Shown piece after piece: positions 23,475 through 31,906 of a stretch of 32,094 nucleotides of DNA. Below the pieces are notes generated by a model, which saw only the letters and a list, made by a program, of their open reading frames with translations, had not been told where the DNA came from and did no database searches. The stretch is from an uncultured Prevotellaceae bacterium (GTDB lineage: Bacteria; Bacteroidota; Bacteroidia; Bacteroidales; Muribaculaceae). The position numbers were made by a program, and so were the translations under genes. Every line of letters begins with the position of its first letter. The stretch's first letter is position 1. Location of the stretch: positions 1 through 32,094 of the forward strand of contig ONOU01000040.1 in NCBI GenBank assembly GCA_900319525.1, in the 5' to 3' direction.

Positions 23475-25202
23475 GAACAGGTTGGTCAAGCGCGGGTTGA
23501 TGCACACGCCCAGGATCCTGTCCTTATTGCCGTTGAAGTTATAGACCTTGCCGTCCTCGGGATTGAAGTAATACAGGCCGGTGGTGTAGGTCTTCTCGGT
23601 CGTAGCGGCCCGGAAGCCGAAATAGACGTAGTGGGTCTGGGCATCAACGGCCATCTGCGTGGTGTAAACTCCCTCGGCATCGGTCGTGTTGATGGGATCG
23701 GCCTCCATGGTGATGAAGTTGATGTACTTGTCGTAGGTCACCGTGGCGTTCTCGGCCGGAATGGCATACTGCGTGAAGCCCACGCCAGGCGTTGTGCCCT
23801 TGGTCATCCACACATACAGGTAACCCAAGTCCTCGTCGAGCGTGAAGGCGCGTGGCTGTGTCGTTTCGAGCACAATGGGATGCGGAATGGGGACACCGGT
23901 GCCGGTCTTGCCGATATCGCTGGGACGGAAGCGGTAGATGCCGTTACCTGAATAGTTCTTAGCCCACCAGAACATACCGGAGCGGTCAAGGTAAAGTCCC
24001 GTGTGGATAGCACCGTAGGCGATGCCTTGACCATAGTAACTCAACTGGTTGTTGACCACATAGTAGCCAGCAGTGCTGTTGAAGTTGGTCTGCTCGGTCT
24101 CACCGCGGGCACTCAGCGGCATGGTGCGTATTCCCGTATTGCGGTCGGTGTAATAGAGGGTAGTGCCGTCGGTGCAACCCTGGAAGGGGTCGTTGAAGGC
24201 GGGACCGCCCACATTTGTGACCATGATGTTGGTCGTCAAGCCGTCGGCACTCATGACAGTGATTTTGCCATCTCCCAGGTTGCCGGCCTCATCGTTGATG
24301 TAGTAATACTGCTTGCCGCAGTCCAGAATATAGACGTTATCCTGCTCGATGGTGGCACTGTCGGTCACGGTCTTCTCGGTGGCAAACACCAGCGTGGTGG
24401 GCATATTGCCCGAGCTCACGCCCATGTCAAACGGCAGGTTCTTGGTGCCAGCGGGCAACTTGGAGAGATCCACCAGTTTCATGGCCATGATGTTGCCGCC
24501 CTGGGTGGCATAATAGAGTGTGGGCGCCGGAATTGATGAGCCCACCTGCACGTTGACGTAGCTGTCCTCCAGACGGCGGTTCTCGCCATTGATGTCAAAC
24601 CAGGTCTGGAGGGTAATCTTCTGCGAACCGATGTTGCTGAAGGTCAACTTGCCAGGGTTGTCGGTCGTTCCGTCCTCGTGGCTATAGCCCTCAAAGGTCG
24701 TGATCAGGTTGCCCTGAGCATCACGTGTACCCTCGGGGAAAGTCCACACATACTTGCAGGTCAGGTTCTCGGGATTGGGCAACTCAATGTCGAGTTTCAC
24801 CTCCACATCGTTGATGACAACCGGCGTCGCGCTCTGCTCAACCACGCTCAACAGGGGTGCGATGTCATAGATGAGCAACGGATAGGTGCAACTGCCCACA
24901 CCATCCACCGTCAGTGTCACCTGATAGACACCGGCTTTGTCATACTTGTGAGACGGGTTCATCTCGGTCGAGGTTGTTCCGTCACCGAAGTCCCAGGTCA
25001 CCTGTCCCGACTTGGACGAGGTGTTGGTAAACTCGACCGTCGATACCACATAGAAGTCAAGGCCATAGCGGTCATCGTCCACCCTATAGGTGAAGTCCAC
25101 ATCCTTGGTGGCGAAATTGCCATAGTCGGGCGTCTTGTCGATACACGACACCGCCATTACCGCCATCAGGGCCAGGAATGCGATTTTATTGAATGTCTTC
25201 AT
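23472..25202 (-). CDS. Surface lipoprotein with PKD domain and propeller-like body
   Basis: 576 aa. Lipoprotein signal with lipobox LMAVMAVSC (Cys 20) followed by acidic residues, as in Bacteroidota surface-exposed lipoproteins. A PKD domain (about 35-100) has the diagnostic VTWDFGDGTTSTEMNPSHKY, AGVYQVTLTV. A second Ig-like region (about 120-220) and a large beta-rich C-terminal part with repeated YxYF/LYY strands (LYYATQGGNIMAMKL, NVYILDCGKQYYYIND, TTLYYTDRNTGIRTM) suggest a beta-propeller. In position it corresponds to SusE/SusF: the fourth gene after susC. A glycan-binding role at the cell surface is the likely job (inference). Confidence 0.8.
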   Translation of the reverse strand: MKTFNKIAFLALMAVMAVSCIDKTPDYGNFATKDVDFTYRVDDDRYGLDFYVVSTVEFTNTSSKSGQVTWDFGDGTTSTEMNPSHKYDKAGVYQVTLTVDGVGSCTYPLLIYDIAPLLSVVEQSATPVVINDVEVKLDIELPNPENLTCKYVWTFPEGTRDAQGNLITTFEGYSHEDGTTDNPGKLTFSNIGSQKITLQTWFDINGENRRLEDSYVNVQVGSSIPAPTLYYATQGGNIMAMKLVDLSKLPAGTKNLPFDMGVSSGNMPTTLVFATEKTVTDSATIEQDNVYILDCGKQYYYINDEAGNLGDGKITVMSADGLTTNIMVTNVGGPAFNDPFQGCTDGTTLYYTDRNTGIRTMPLSARGETEQTNFNSTAGYYVVNNQLSYYGQGIAYGAIHTGLYLDRSGMFWWAKNYSGNGIYRFRPSDIGKTGTGVPIPHPIVLETTQPRAFTLDEDLGYLYVWMTKGTTPGVGFTQYAIPAENATVTYDKYINFITMEADPINTTDAEGVYTTQMAVDAQTHYVYFGFRAATTEKTYTTGLYYFNPEDGKVYNFNGNKDRILGVCINPRLTNLF

Positions 25203-25212
25203 ATTGTTAAAG

Positions 25213-25312
25213 TTTTTAGTTTTTAGTTTTTAGTTGTAAGTATTAATTCAGTTAATATCGTTAGTACAGGCGATGGTGACTATACTTAAAACTTACAACT
25301 TAAAACTTACAA
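25213..25312. repeat. Two heptamer arrays in inverted orientation
   Basis: 25213-25240 holds TTTTTAG three times plus TTGTAAG. 25285-25312 holds CTTAAAA, CTTACAA, CTTAAAA, CTTACAA, the inverse type. The arms can pair (TTGTAAG with CTTACAA). The right array touches the TAG stop codon (25315-25313) of the upstream lipoprotein gene. The spacer between contains no gene. Confidence 0.85.
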
Positions 25313-26359
25313 CTAGTTTAGGGTCACTTCTTTGTTATCGGTCGTCACACCCACCTTGCCATCGGTGTCATACACACGGAATTGAGGTTCCAGGAAATAG
25401 GTGCGGCTGAAGTTCACCGTATAAACCTTGTCGGCCGTGTTGTAAATCCACGACGTGAAGGGAATGGTCTCAAGCATGCTCTTGAAATAGGGCATATACT
25501 GACGACGCACCGTAGTGATCTTGCCACCGGTGTCATCGCTGTAGCGCGAGAAGAGCCAGAAAGCCGACTTGTAAACCGGCTGCACATTAACGCCGGCAGG
25601 AGCATCGCCCACCTGGGCAATCTCGTGGTACACGGCACTACCGTCATCGCCCACGGTGATATAGTAGTAGTGATCCACTTCATCGGTGGTGAACCAGGCG
25701 TCAGACTTGTCGGCCGATGCCGTTACCGTGGGGAAATCCATGTTATACTGACCATTGAGCTGGTTAAACAACTCAGCAGGGAAGTCGTAATTGATATAGA
25801 CGTTGCGCAGGTCGTTGTAGTAGGTGCTGTCCTTGGTCAAGGCATTGACCATGTAGTCCATGAACTCCTGCTGGAACGTCGAGGGATAATAACTGTCAAA
25901 CTTCTCCTGGTCCCACTCCTCGGGATTGACCCAGGCCACCGGAGCCAGGGTGCGCGAGGTGGGGAAACTGTCGGTCAACACATACTCATATCCGTCCCAC
26001 TCGGCCTTGCTGTGGGGATAGCTGGCCACCATCTGGCTGGAGCGCACCGTATCGGTCAACGAGTAGTTCTTGGTATAAGCGAGCGAGGTGGTCAGCTTGC
26101 TGGTTGCCGTGGCGACCTGCTCACGCTTGATCAGGCACCACACCTCGCTATGGTCTATTGCTTTCTCGCTAGTGGTGTAGTACTTGCCCTTGAATGTGGC
26201 ATATCGCCCTGCCTTCACCACCGTGGAACCCTGTTCCCAGTCCACCGTGGGCAGCACCTGACCAAGTTCGCCATTGTCGGCAAACGGGTCATGTATCGCA
26301 CAGGATGAGGTGAGCAATGCTACCAGAGCCATCAGTCCATATAATTTATATCGTTTCAT
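25313..26359 (-). CDS. Surface lipoprotein of unknown family in the SusE position
   Basis: 348 aa from the ATG at 26359 (MKRYKLYGLMALVALLTSSC); four codons of open frame further up start only with TTG. The lipobox LTSSC is followed by an acidic stretch (AIHDPFADNGELG). The body has aromatic-rich strands (YYTTSEKAIDHSEVWCLIKRE, WFTTDEVDHYYYITVGDDGS, FWLFSRYSDDTGG) without a domain I can name. Its position directly after susD and its lipoprotein nature fit the SusE/F-like third component of a SusCD system, probably glycan-binding at the surface. The stop codon abuts a heptamer array. Confidence 0.75.
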   Translation of the reverse strand: MKRYKLYGLMALVALLTSSCAIHDPFADNGELGQVLPTVDWEQGSTVVKAGRYATFKGKYYTTSEKAIDHSEVWCLIKREQVATATSKLTTSLAYTKNYSLTDTVRSSQMVASYPHSKAEWDGYEYVLTDSFPTSRTLAPVAWVNPEEWDQEKFDSYYPSTFQQEFMDYMVNALTKDSTYYNDLRNVYINYDFPAELFNQLNGQYNMDFPTVTASADKSDAWFTTDEVDHYYYITVGDDGSAVYHEIAQVGDAPAGVNVQPVYKSAFWLFSRYSDDTGGKITTVRRQYMPYFKSMLETIPFTSWIYNTADKVYTVNFSRTYFLEPQFRVYDTDGKVGVTTDNKEVTLN

Positions 26360-26370
26360 AATTGATGTCA

Positions 26371-26405
26371 ACTATTAACTGTTATCTATTAACTATTAAC
26401 TACTC
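26371..26405. repeat. Heptamer array at the end of susD
   Basis: ACTATTA, ACTGTTA, TCTATTA, ACTATTA, then a degenerate ACTACTC (26399-26405). On the minus strand this reads TAG-TTAATAG-TTAATAG-ATAACAG-TTAATAG, and its first TAG (26402-26400) is the susD stop codon itself. Confidence 0.85.
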
Positions 26406-28313
26406 TTGGGTCAGCGAGGTGACAACGCCGTAGTCGTGGGCCCATATCATGGGTTCCTGCAACCACTTGTAGTTCTTGTAGGCGCCCAGGCGCTCGAGCT
26501 CCTGGCGGTTGTACTTCTCCTCGGTCTCGGGGTCGTAGTTGATGCGCTGAATCCAGGTGTTCTCCTTCTGCTCCTCGGTCAAGCCGTCAATCCAGTAGGC
26601 CGAATAGAGGTTGTAAGGACGGCGCAGGGTGGGATAAACAATCTCCTGGTTGTCACCGATGCCGTAGTGGTTACGGTTGTTGCTGTAGTGGTAACGGCGC
26701 ATGTCGGTCCACTGCTCGGGCTGCAGGTACATGGCGATGTACTTTTGCTGCATCAGGTCACTCAGCGAGAACTCGCTGGGATTGAAGAACCAGTGCTTGT
26801 TGCCGCGGTCAGTCACCTTGTGTACCGACACGTTCTTGCCCTTGTAGTAATCATCGTTGTCGAGGAAGGCTGCAACCTGTCCGTCCCAGTACTCAGCGGC
26901 TTGGTAACCGGGCTTACCGCCAGCAACCGAGTTGCCGGGGTACTTGTTGTCGGTCGATGCGTTGTAGTTCTCGTTGGGATAGAGTCGCAGGAAGGCGGCA
27001 AGATGGCGCTGGATGTTCCACTGGGTGGCTTCCTTGGCCAGGGCGCACGCCTCGGTCTTGTTACCCATCCAATACATGGCCTCGGCCTTGATGAAGTAGA
27101 GTTCCTCCATCGTGAAGATGGGGTTATAGGCATCGGCAGCGCCGGCATAGGCGCCCATGTACAGGTTAGGATAATTGGCGATTTTGTAAGAAGTTCCCAT
27201 GCCGATATTGTTCTCCAGATAACGCATCTTGATGCGCTCGCTGGCCACCGAGGGGCTTGCAGGACCAGTGCGGGCAATCATCAGCAATCCGCAGCGCGGG
27301 TCATTGGCAAAGCCGTCGTGGGCGCCCTCGGCGTTGAACATACCGCAGGTCATCTCGTTGTCGGGCTTGCTGATACCCATCAGATCGACCATGAAGAATT
27401 TGCTCGGGATGGCGCTACCCAAGAGGTTGCCGCGCGACTCCCATGAGTTGATGACCGGCTGGGCAACACTCCACACGGCATTCTGTGTGCCCGTGCCGCC
27501 ATCCCAGTAATAACGCGGCTCGTTACCGAACCACGGGTCACGGCTACCCTGGTAGTCAAACACGTCGCCCTTGCGCCACTGGTTGATGGCGGCGTCGGCA
27601 GCGTCGATAATCTTCTGGCACATTGCGGGACTGCGGTCCACGTTGGGGATGTTGCGCAGCAGCAAGCGGGCCTTGATGGCATATACCAGGCCTTTCCACT
27701 TCTCGAGGTCACCGCCATAGACGCGGTCTTCCTTGGCCGTGAGCGGCTGGTTGTCGGGATTATTCACGATAGCGGGATCCTCATACATCTTGATGAGGTC
27801 TTCACACTCCTGGAACATCCAGGCATAGACCGAGGCCTGCGTGTCATAGGTCGGAGCGATGCTCTTGTAGGCCTCGCTGCGGGGGATATCGCCAAAGGCA
27901 TCGGTCGTCAACTGAGTGGACATCAGCATGATAGTTCGCCCTATCAACTCATAGTTGGGCGAGTTGATGGCTTGGGAGTTCTTCACCAGATTATCGGTAT
28001 TCTTGCCGATGTCGTAGAAGTGGCGGCGCCACATCGGGTGGCGATTCATCGTCAGCATCTCCCACTCGCACTTGTAGCTGTAGGCACCCACCGAGCTCTT
28101 GCCGCCGGTGGTGAGCATCTGGGAGAAGTAGGCGTAGTACTCACTGTGGTCATAAACAATCTGCTGGGCGTAATAGATGATGACGGGCAAGCCGTCCTTG
28201 GCATCAATCACATGGGCCCTGTCGGGGTTGACGTTATCGTCGAGGACATCGTTACAGCTCACCGACACCAGGCCAACCAGCATCAATAATGCTAAAAATT
28301 TGATCTTTTTCAT
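26400..28313 (-). CDS. SusD/RagB-family nutrient-binding outer-membrane lipoprotein
   Basis: 637 aa. The lipoprotein signal (FLALLMLVGLVSVSC) is followed by NDVLDDNVNPDRA. TPR-type helices of the SusD fold are present: LIGRTIMLMSTQLTTDAFGDIPRSEAYK, VYAWMFQECEDLIKMYED, AIKARLLLRN, then EELYFIKAEAMYWMGNKTEACALAKEA and the C-terminal QQKYIAMYLQPEQWTDMRRYHY. This is the SusD-like_2 type, longer than classical SusD. With the adjacent SusC it forms a lid-and-barrel importer of oligosaccharides or peptides at the outer membrane. It starts 14 bp after susC. Confidence 0.93.
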   Translation of the reverse strand: MKKIKFLALLMLVGLVSVSCNDVLDDNVNPDRAHVIDAKDGLPVIIYYAQQIVYDHSEYYAYFSQMLTTGGKSSVGAYSYKCEWEMLTMNRHPMWRRHFYDIGKNTDNLVKNSQAINSPNYELIGRTIMLMSTQLTTDAFGDIPRSEAYKSIAPTYDTQASVYAWMFQECEDLIKMYEDPAIVNNPDNQPLTAKEDRVYGGDLEKWKGLVYAIKARLLLRNIPNVDRSPAMCQKIIDAADAAINQWRKGDVFDYQGSRDPWFGNEPRYYWDGGTGTQNAVWSVAQPVINSWESRGNLLGSAIPSKFFMVDLMGISKPDNEMTCGMFNAEGAHDGFANDPRCGLLMIARTGPASPSVASERIKMRYLENNIGMGTSYKIANYPNLYMGAYAGAADAYNPIFTMEELYFIKAEAMYWMGNKTEACALAKEATQWNIQRHLAAFLRLYPNENYNASTDNKYPGNSVAGGKPGYQAAEYWDGQVAAFLDNDDYYKGKNVSVHKVTDRGNKHWFFNPSEFSLSDLMQQKYIAMYLQPEQWTDMRRYHYSNNRNHYGIGDNQEIVYPTLRRPYNLYSAYWIDGLTEEQKENTWIQRINYDPETEEKYNRQELERLGAYKNYKWLQEPMIWAHDYGVVTSLTQE

Positions 28314-28327
28314 AGTCGTTGGCCTTT

Positions 28328-31300
28328 TTAGAATGTTGCTTTAAGCGTGAAATTGAAACTGCGCGTGCTGGGCACGTTGTAATTGTCGATACCGGCGCTG
28401 CCCGTACCGCCTCCGGTTCCTGCCAGTACCGCCGGATCATTACCACGGTACTTGGTCAACAGGAACAGGTTGCGGGCCGTAGCGGTGAGCGACAAGCCCT
28501 TAACGGGCCAAGTGCGCTTGAAGTGCTTGCCAAAGTCGTAACTCAGCGTCACATAGCTCAAGCGGATATAGGAACCGTCCTCGATGAAGTTGGACGATAC
28601 GGTCGAGTAATAGGTGTTGATGAAGTAGGAGTCAAGCACGATGGGCGTCGTGTTCTTGACATAGGTCGTCGTTCCGTCGGGACCGGGCACGGCCTGCACG
28701 CCGTCGATGATGTACTCGCGGTTGCGGTACTTGTCATAGAGGCTGCTCATGCCGTTGGTGATCTGGCTGCGGCCCGTGACGTTGACCACGTCACCGCCCT
28801 TGCGGCCGTCGAACAGGAACGACAGCGTGGCGTTCTTGTAACGCAGCGTGCTGCCCACACCCAGCAGCCAGTCGGGCTCACGGTTACCGATGTAGAGGCC
28901 CTTGGCGGCATCGATGATGGGATAACCGTTCTCGTCACACACGACACGGCCTTCGGGGTCACGCACGTAGTCCTTACCCGAGATACCCGTCGATGACTCA
29001 TGCAGGCGGGCAACAGGGAAGATGTCGCCATACTGGGTGCCCTGGATCTCGGTCAACTCGTTGGGCAGGTAGAGCACCTTGCTGCGGTTGAACGAGAAGT
29101 TGGCCAGTGCGGTCCATGAGAAGTCGCTGGCCTTGATGATGTCCTGATTCAACGAGATTTCCATACCATGATTCTTCAAGCTACCCTCGTTGCGGGTCTG
29201 TAGAATCACACCCGAGGCGGGCGACACGCGCACCGTCACAATCTGGTTATCGACAGTGGTCGAGTAGTAGGCAATGTCGAGGCGTGTCCAGTTGCGGAAG
29301 AAACGCAGGTCGGCGCCAATCTCCCACGACTTGGTCATCTCGGGAACGAGGTCAACGGCACGCGATGTGGTGGGATCCACACCATAGCCACCATCGGGGA
29401 AGAGGGTCCACTGCTTGTAGGTGTCGGTGAACAGGAAGGGCTGGCAGTCTTTACCCACCTTGGCCCAGTTGCCACGCAACTTGCCATAGCTGAACCAATC
29501 GTTGCTCAGGTTAAACAGTTCGCTGAAGATGACACCGGCGGTGACCGACGGATAGAAGAATGTCGTCTGCGTCGATTGCCTCAGGGTCGATGAGCCGTCC
29601 ATTCGGGCGGTAGCCGAAATCTGGGCCATGCCCTTATAGTCAAAACGCAACTCGCCAAAGTGGCCGTAGATGTTCCTTTTGCTGTGATACAGCGTGGGAT
29701 GGTTGCTGATGAGAAGATCACCATTGGTGAAATCGGTGTTATTGAAACTATAGAACTCACCACCCAACTGGAAGTGCTCATTATATATCGATGCTTCAAC
29801 GCCGCGGTTCTCCTTGTACTCAAGTCCATACAGGGCACTCACGGTATAATCCTCGGCAAAAGTATGCTGGTAGGTGGCCAAGAATTGCATGTTGAGCAGA
29901 GAACTGCGATTGGGCTGGAAACTGTAGGAGCCATAACGTGACTGCATGTCAGAGAGTTTGGTCTGCACATCCTCGGCTGTGGGATCGACCAAGTCGCCGT
30001 CATAGATGCGGGGCACCGTGTAGGAGTCATACATGGAGTAGCCCTTGTCATAGCCCATCTTGCCAGTGAACACCAGGTTCTTGATCGGCTCATAACTGAT
30101 TTGGCCATTGATGACGAAGCGGTTGCCCTCGGTCTCGCTCCAGTCCATGTAGCGGCCAAAGTAGGGCGACACGGCACCGTTGATGCGCTCGGTGTCGAGC
30201 AGGTTTTCCCAGTGGTCATAATAGGCCCACCAGTTGACGTGTCCCTCCAGCGTGCGGTAGTCGCTCATGTTCTTGTTGATACCCCAGTTGTAGATGGTTG
30301 ACATCGAGTTGCCGAAGCCGCGCGACTTGCGGTTCATGAAGTTGGCGCTCAACTGCACCGTCACCTTGTCGCTGGGTTTGTAGATACCCTTGATGAGGGC
30401 ATTCACCTGCTTGCGGTAGTCCTTGGGGACTATACCCTGATTGTCGTAGTAAGACACCGAGGCGTAAGAGGAGAACTTCTCGGAACCGCCGCTCACGCTC
30501 ACGTCATACTTTTGAAGAATACCTGTCTTGAGGAAATCCTTCAAGTTGTTGTAATAGGTGTCGTTCTCGCTCATGTAGGGGCCCCAGCCGCCGCTGCCCA
30601 TGTTCTCCTTGTACATGCCCTTGGCACCGGGAATGAAGGTGCTCTGTATCTTGGGCAATCGGTAGGGGGTGTTCAACTCGAGCGAGGCCGATGCCGAGAC
30701 AGTGACCTCACCATTGGTGCCGCCGCTCTTGGTGGTGACCATGATGACACCGTTTGCCGCCTCCTGGCCATAGAGGGCCGATGCGGCAGCACCCTTGAGC
30801 ACCGTAATGTTGTCGATGTCGTTGGGGTTCATGTCGGCGAGGGTCGAAGCACCACCGCGAATCGCCATACCGTCAATGATGATCAGCGGCTCGTTGTTCA
30901 TCGAGTTGTTCATCGACGAGATGGCGCGGATGATCACCTGGGTTGAGGAGTTGGGCGAACTGCCGCCGGTGCTCACCTGAAGACCGGCCACCTTGCCCTG
31001 CAGCGAGTTAGCGAAGTTGGTGGAGCCGCCAGCGGTCACCTGTTCCTCGTCAAGGGACTGAACAGCGAAGTTCAGTTTCTTCTTCTCCTGGGTCTGGCCC
31101 ATGGCGGTCACCACGACCTCGCCCAGCACCTGTGCATTGTCTTCAAGGGCGATGTTGACCTCGGTCTGACCCGGGCCAATCTTCACGCTCTTGGGATTCA
31201 TGCCCACGTAGCTCACGTCGAGCACGTCGCCGTCGTTAGCCTCAATCGAGAAACGGCCGTCGAAGTCGGTCGCCGTGCCACGTGTTGTGCCGTGCACCTT

Positions 31301-31423
31301 GACCGACGCGCCGATAATGGGCTCGCCGTCGCTTGACTGCGTCACCACGCCTGTCACTACACGGGCCAGTCCCGGCAGCGACAGCAGGCTTAACAGCAGT
31401 AGCAATAGTAACTGTTTTCTCAT
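28328..31423 (-). CDS. SusC/RagA-family TonB-dependent outer-membrane receptor
   Basis: 1031 aa from the ATG at 31423 (MRKQLLLLLLLSLLSLPGLA, a clear signal peptide); 28 more codons of open frame upstream lie in leader sequence. The N-terminal carboxypeptidase-regulatory-like domain (about 22-95; VVTGVVTQSSDGEPIIGASVKVHGTTRGTATDFDGRF) is typical of SusC, as are the TonB-box-like GEVVVTAMG (about 101-109) and the plug (ANSLQGKVAGLQVSTGG, LIIIDGMAIRGG, ITVLKGAAASALYGQEAANGVIMVTTKSG). The beta-barrel ends in FNFTLKATF with an aromatic C-terminus. It imports a large substrate using TonB and SusD. It is the first gene of the six-gene operon reaching to the CotH gene. Confidence 0.95.
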   Translation of the reverse strand: MRKQLLLLLLLSLLSLPGLARVVTGVVTQSSDGEPIIGASVKVHGTTRGTATDFDGRFSIEANDGDVLDVSYVGMNPKSVKIGPGQTEVNIALEDNAQVLGEVVVTAMGQTQEKKKLNFAVQSLDEEQVTAGGSTNFANSLQGKVAGLQVSTGGSSPNSSTQVIIRAISSMNNSMNNEPLIIIDGMAIRGGASTLADMNPNDIDNITVLKGAAASALYGQEAANGVIMVTTKSGGTNGEVTVSASASLELNTPYRLPKIQSTFIPGAKGMYKENMGSGGWGPYMSENDTYYNNLKDFLKTGILQKYDVSVSGGSEKFSSYASVSYYDNQGIVPKDYRKQVNALIKGIYKPSDKVTVQLSANFMNRKSRGFGNSMSTIYNWGINKNMSDYRTLEGHVNWWAYYDHWENLLDTERINGAVSPYFGRYMDWSETEGNRFVINGQISYEPIKNLVFTGKMGYDKGYSMYDSYTVPRIYDGDLVDPTAEDVQTKLSDMQSRYGSYSFQPNRSSLLNMQFLATYQHTFAEDYTVSALYGLEYKENRGVEASIYNEHFQLGGEFYSFNNTDFTNGDLLISNHPTLYHSKRNIYGHFGELRFDYKGMAQISATARMDGSSTLRQSTQTTFFYPSVTAGVIFSELFNLSNDWFSYGKLRGNWAKVGKDCQPFLFTDTYKQWTLFPDGGYGVDPTTSRAVDLVPEMTKSWEIGADLRFFRNWTRLDIAYYSTTVDNQIVTVRVSPASGVILQTRNEGSLKNHGMEISLNQDIIKASDFSWTALANFSFNRSKVLYLPNELTEIQGTQYGDIFPVARLHESSTGISGKDYVRDPEGRVVCDENGYPIIDAAKGLYIGNREPDWLLGVGSTLRYKNATLSFLFDGRKGGDVVNVTGRSQITNGMSSLYDKYRNREYIIDGVQAVPGPDGTTTYVKNTTPIVLDSYFINTYYSTVSSNFIEDGSYIRLSYVTLSYDFGKHFKRTWPVKGLSLTATARNLFLLTKYRGNDPAVLAGTGGGTGSAGIDNYNVPSTRSFNFTLKATF

Positions 31424-31484
31424 TCTCTTGTGGATTTTATTGTTAGGTAATAATTCGCTTAAAGTTGGTTTTGAGTTTGAACTA

Positions 31485-31492
31485 CAAACATA
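31485..31492 (-). promoter_or_regulatory. -7 box of the susC operon
   Basis: Minus-strand TATGTTTG fits TAnnTTTG and would start transcription near 31478, giving a leader of about 55 nt. No good -33 TTTG is present at 19-20 nt, which would suit an operon that needs an activator or an ECF sigma factor. No such regulator gene is visible beside it. Confidence 0.45.
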
Positions 31493-31620
31493 CACATTAT
31501 TTTTCAATTATTAAACAACCATCCAAAGTTTTAACACAAGAAATCAATATTATTTCATTTTAACAACACTTTTTCAGTCATTTTAACACGCACATATTGT
31601 ATCTGACTATTCAGCCAACC

Positions 31621-31887
31621 GCCCCCACGCAAAGACGCCCAAAGGGCGGCCATTTGAGTAACCGTGGGTATTGCAAAGCGCTGAGCGGTAGTGAAGTGGG
31701 TTGCATCACCCACGGGAATGGCAATACTATCCCCGTCGCTGGAAGCGACCCCATTTGCGCTATCCATGATGAAGGGGTCGCCTTCAGCGACGGGTCACGA
31801 TTCATCACACCCCCGATGAATCAGCCACCTTCACTCCGCTCAGTTGTCTGATTTATCGGGGGTTATCCAAAGGCCACCCTTCGGGTG
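31621..31887. ncRNA. Highly structured gene-free region with nested hairpins
   Basis: A 267-bp stretch inside the 480-bp gap before susC. It holds CGCCC-AAA-GGGCG (31636-31648) within an outer CCCACG/CGTGGG stem. Next is GTGGGT-N6-ACCCAC (31696-31713) inside GTATTGC/GCAATAC (31668-31674, 31721-31727). GTCGCT-GGA-AGCGAC (31735-31749) also pairs as a 19-bp arm with 31774-31792. A 15-bp stem follows (31810-31824 with 31848-31862), then CACCC-TTC-GGGTG (31875-31887). The short open frames here look like by-products of the inverted repeats. It could be an untranslated structured RNA or a cluster of REP-like hairpin elements; strand and function are open. Confidence 0.45.
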
Positions 31888-31906
31888 TCATCTGATTGGC
31901 AAGAAA

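Noticed and set aside
31555-31851. Short overlapping open frames on both strands in the region upstream of susC
   Set aside because: They mirror each other because the DNA is built of inverted repeats; there is no start signal or recognisable domain.
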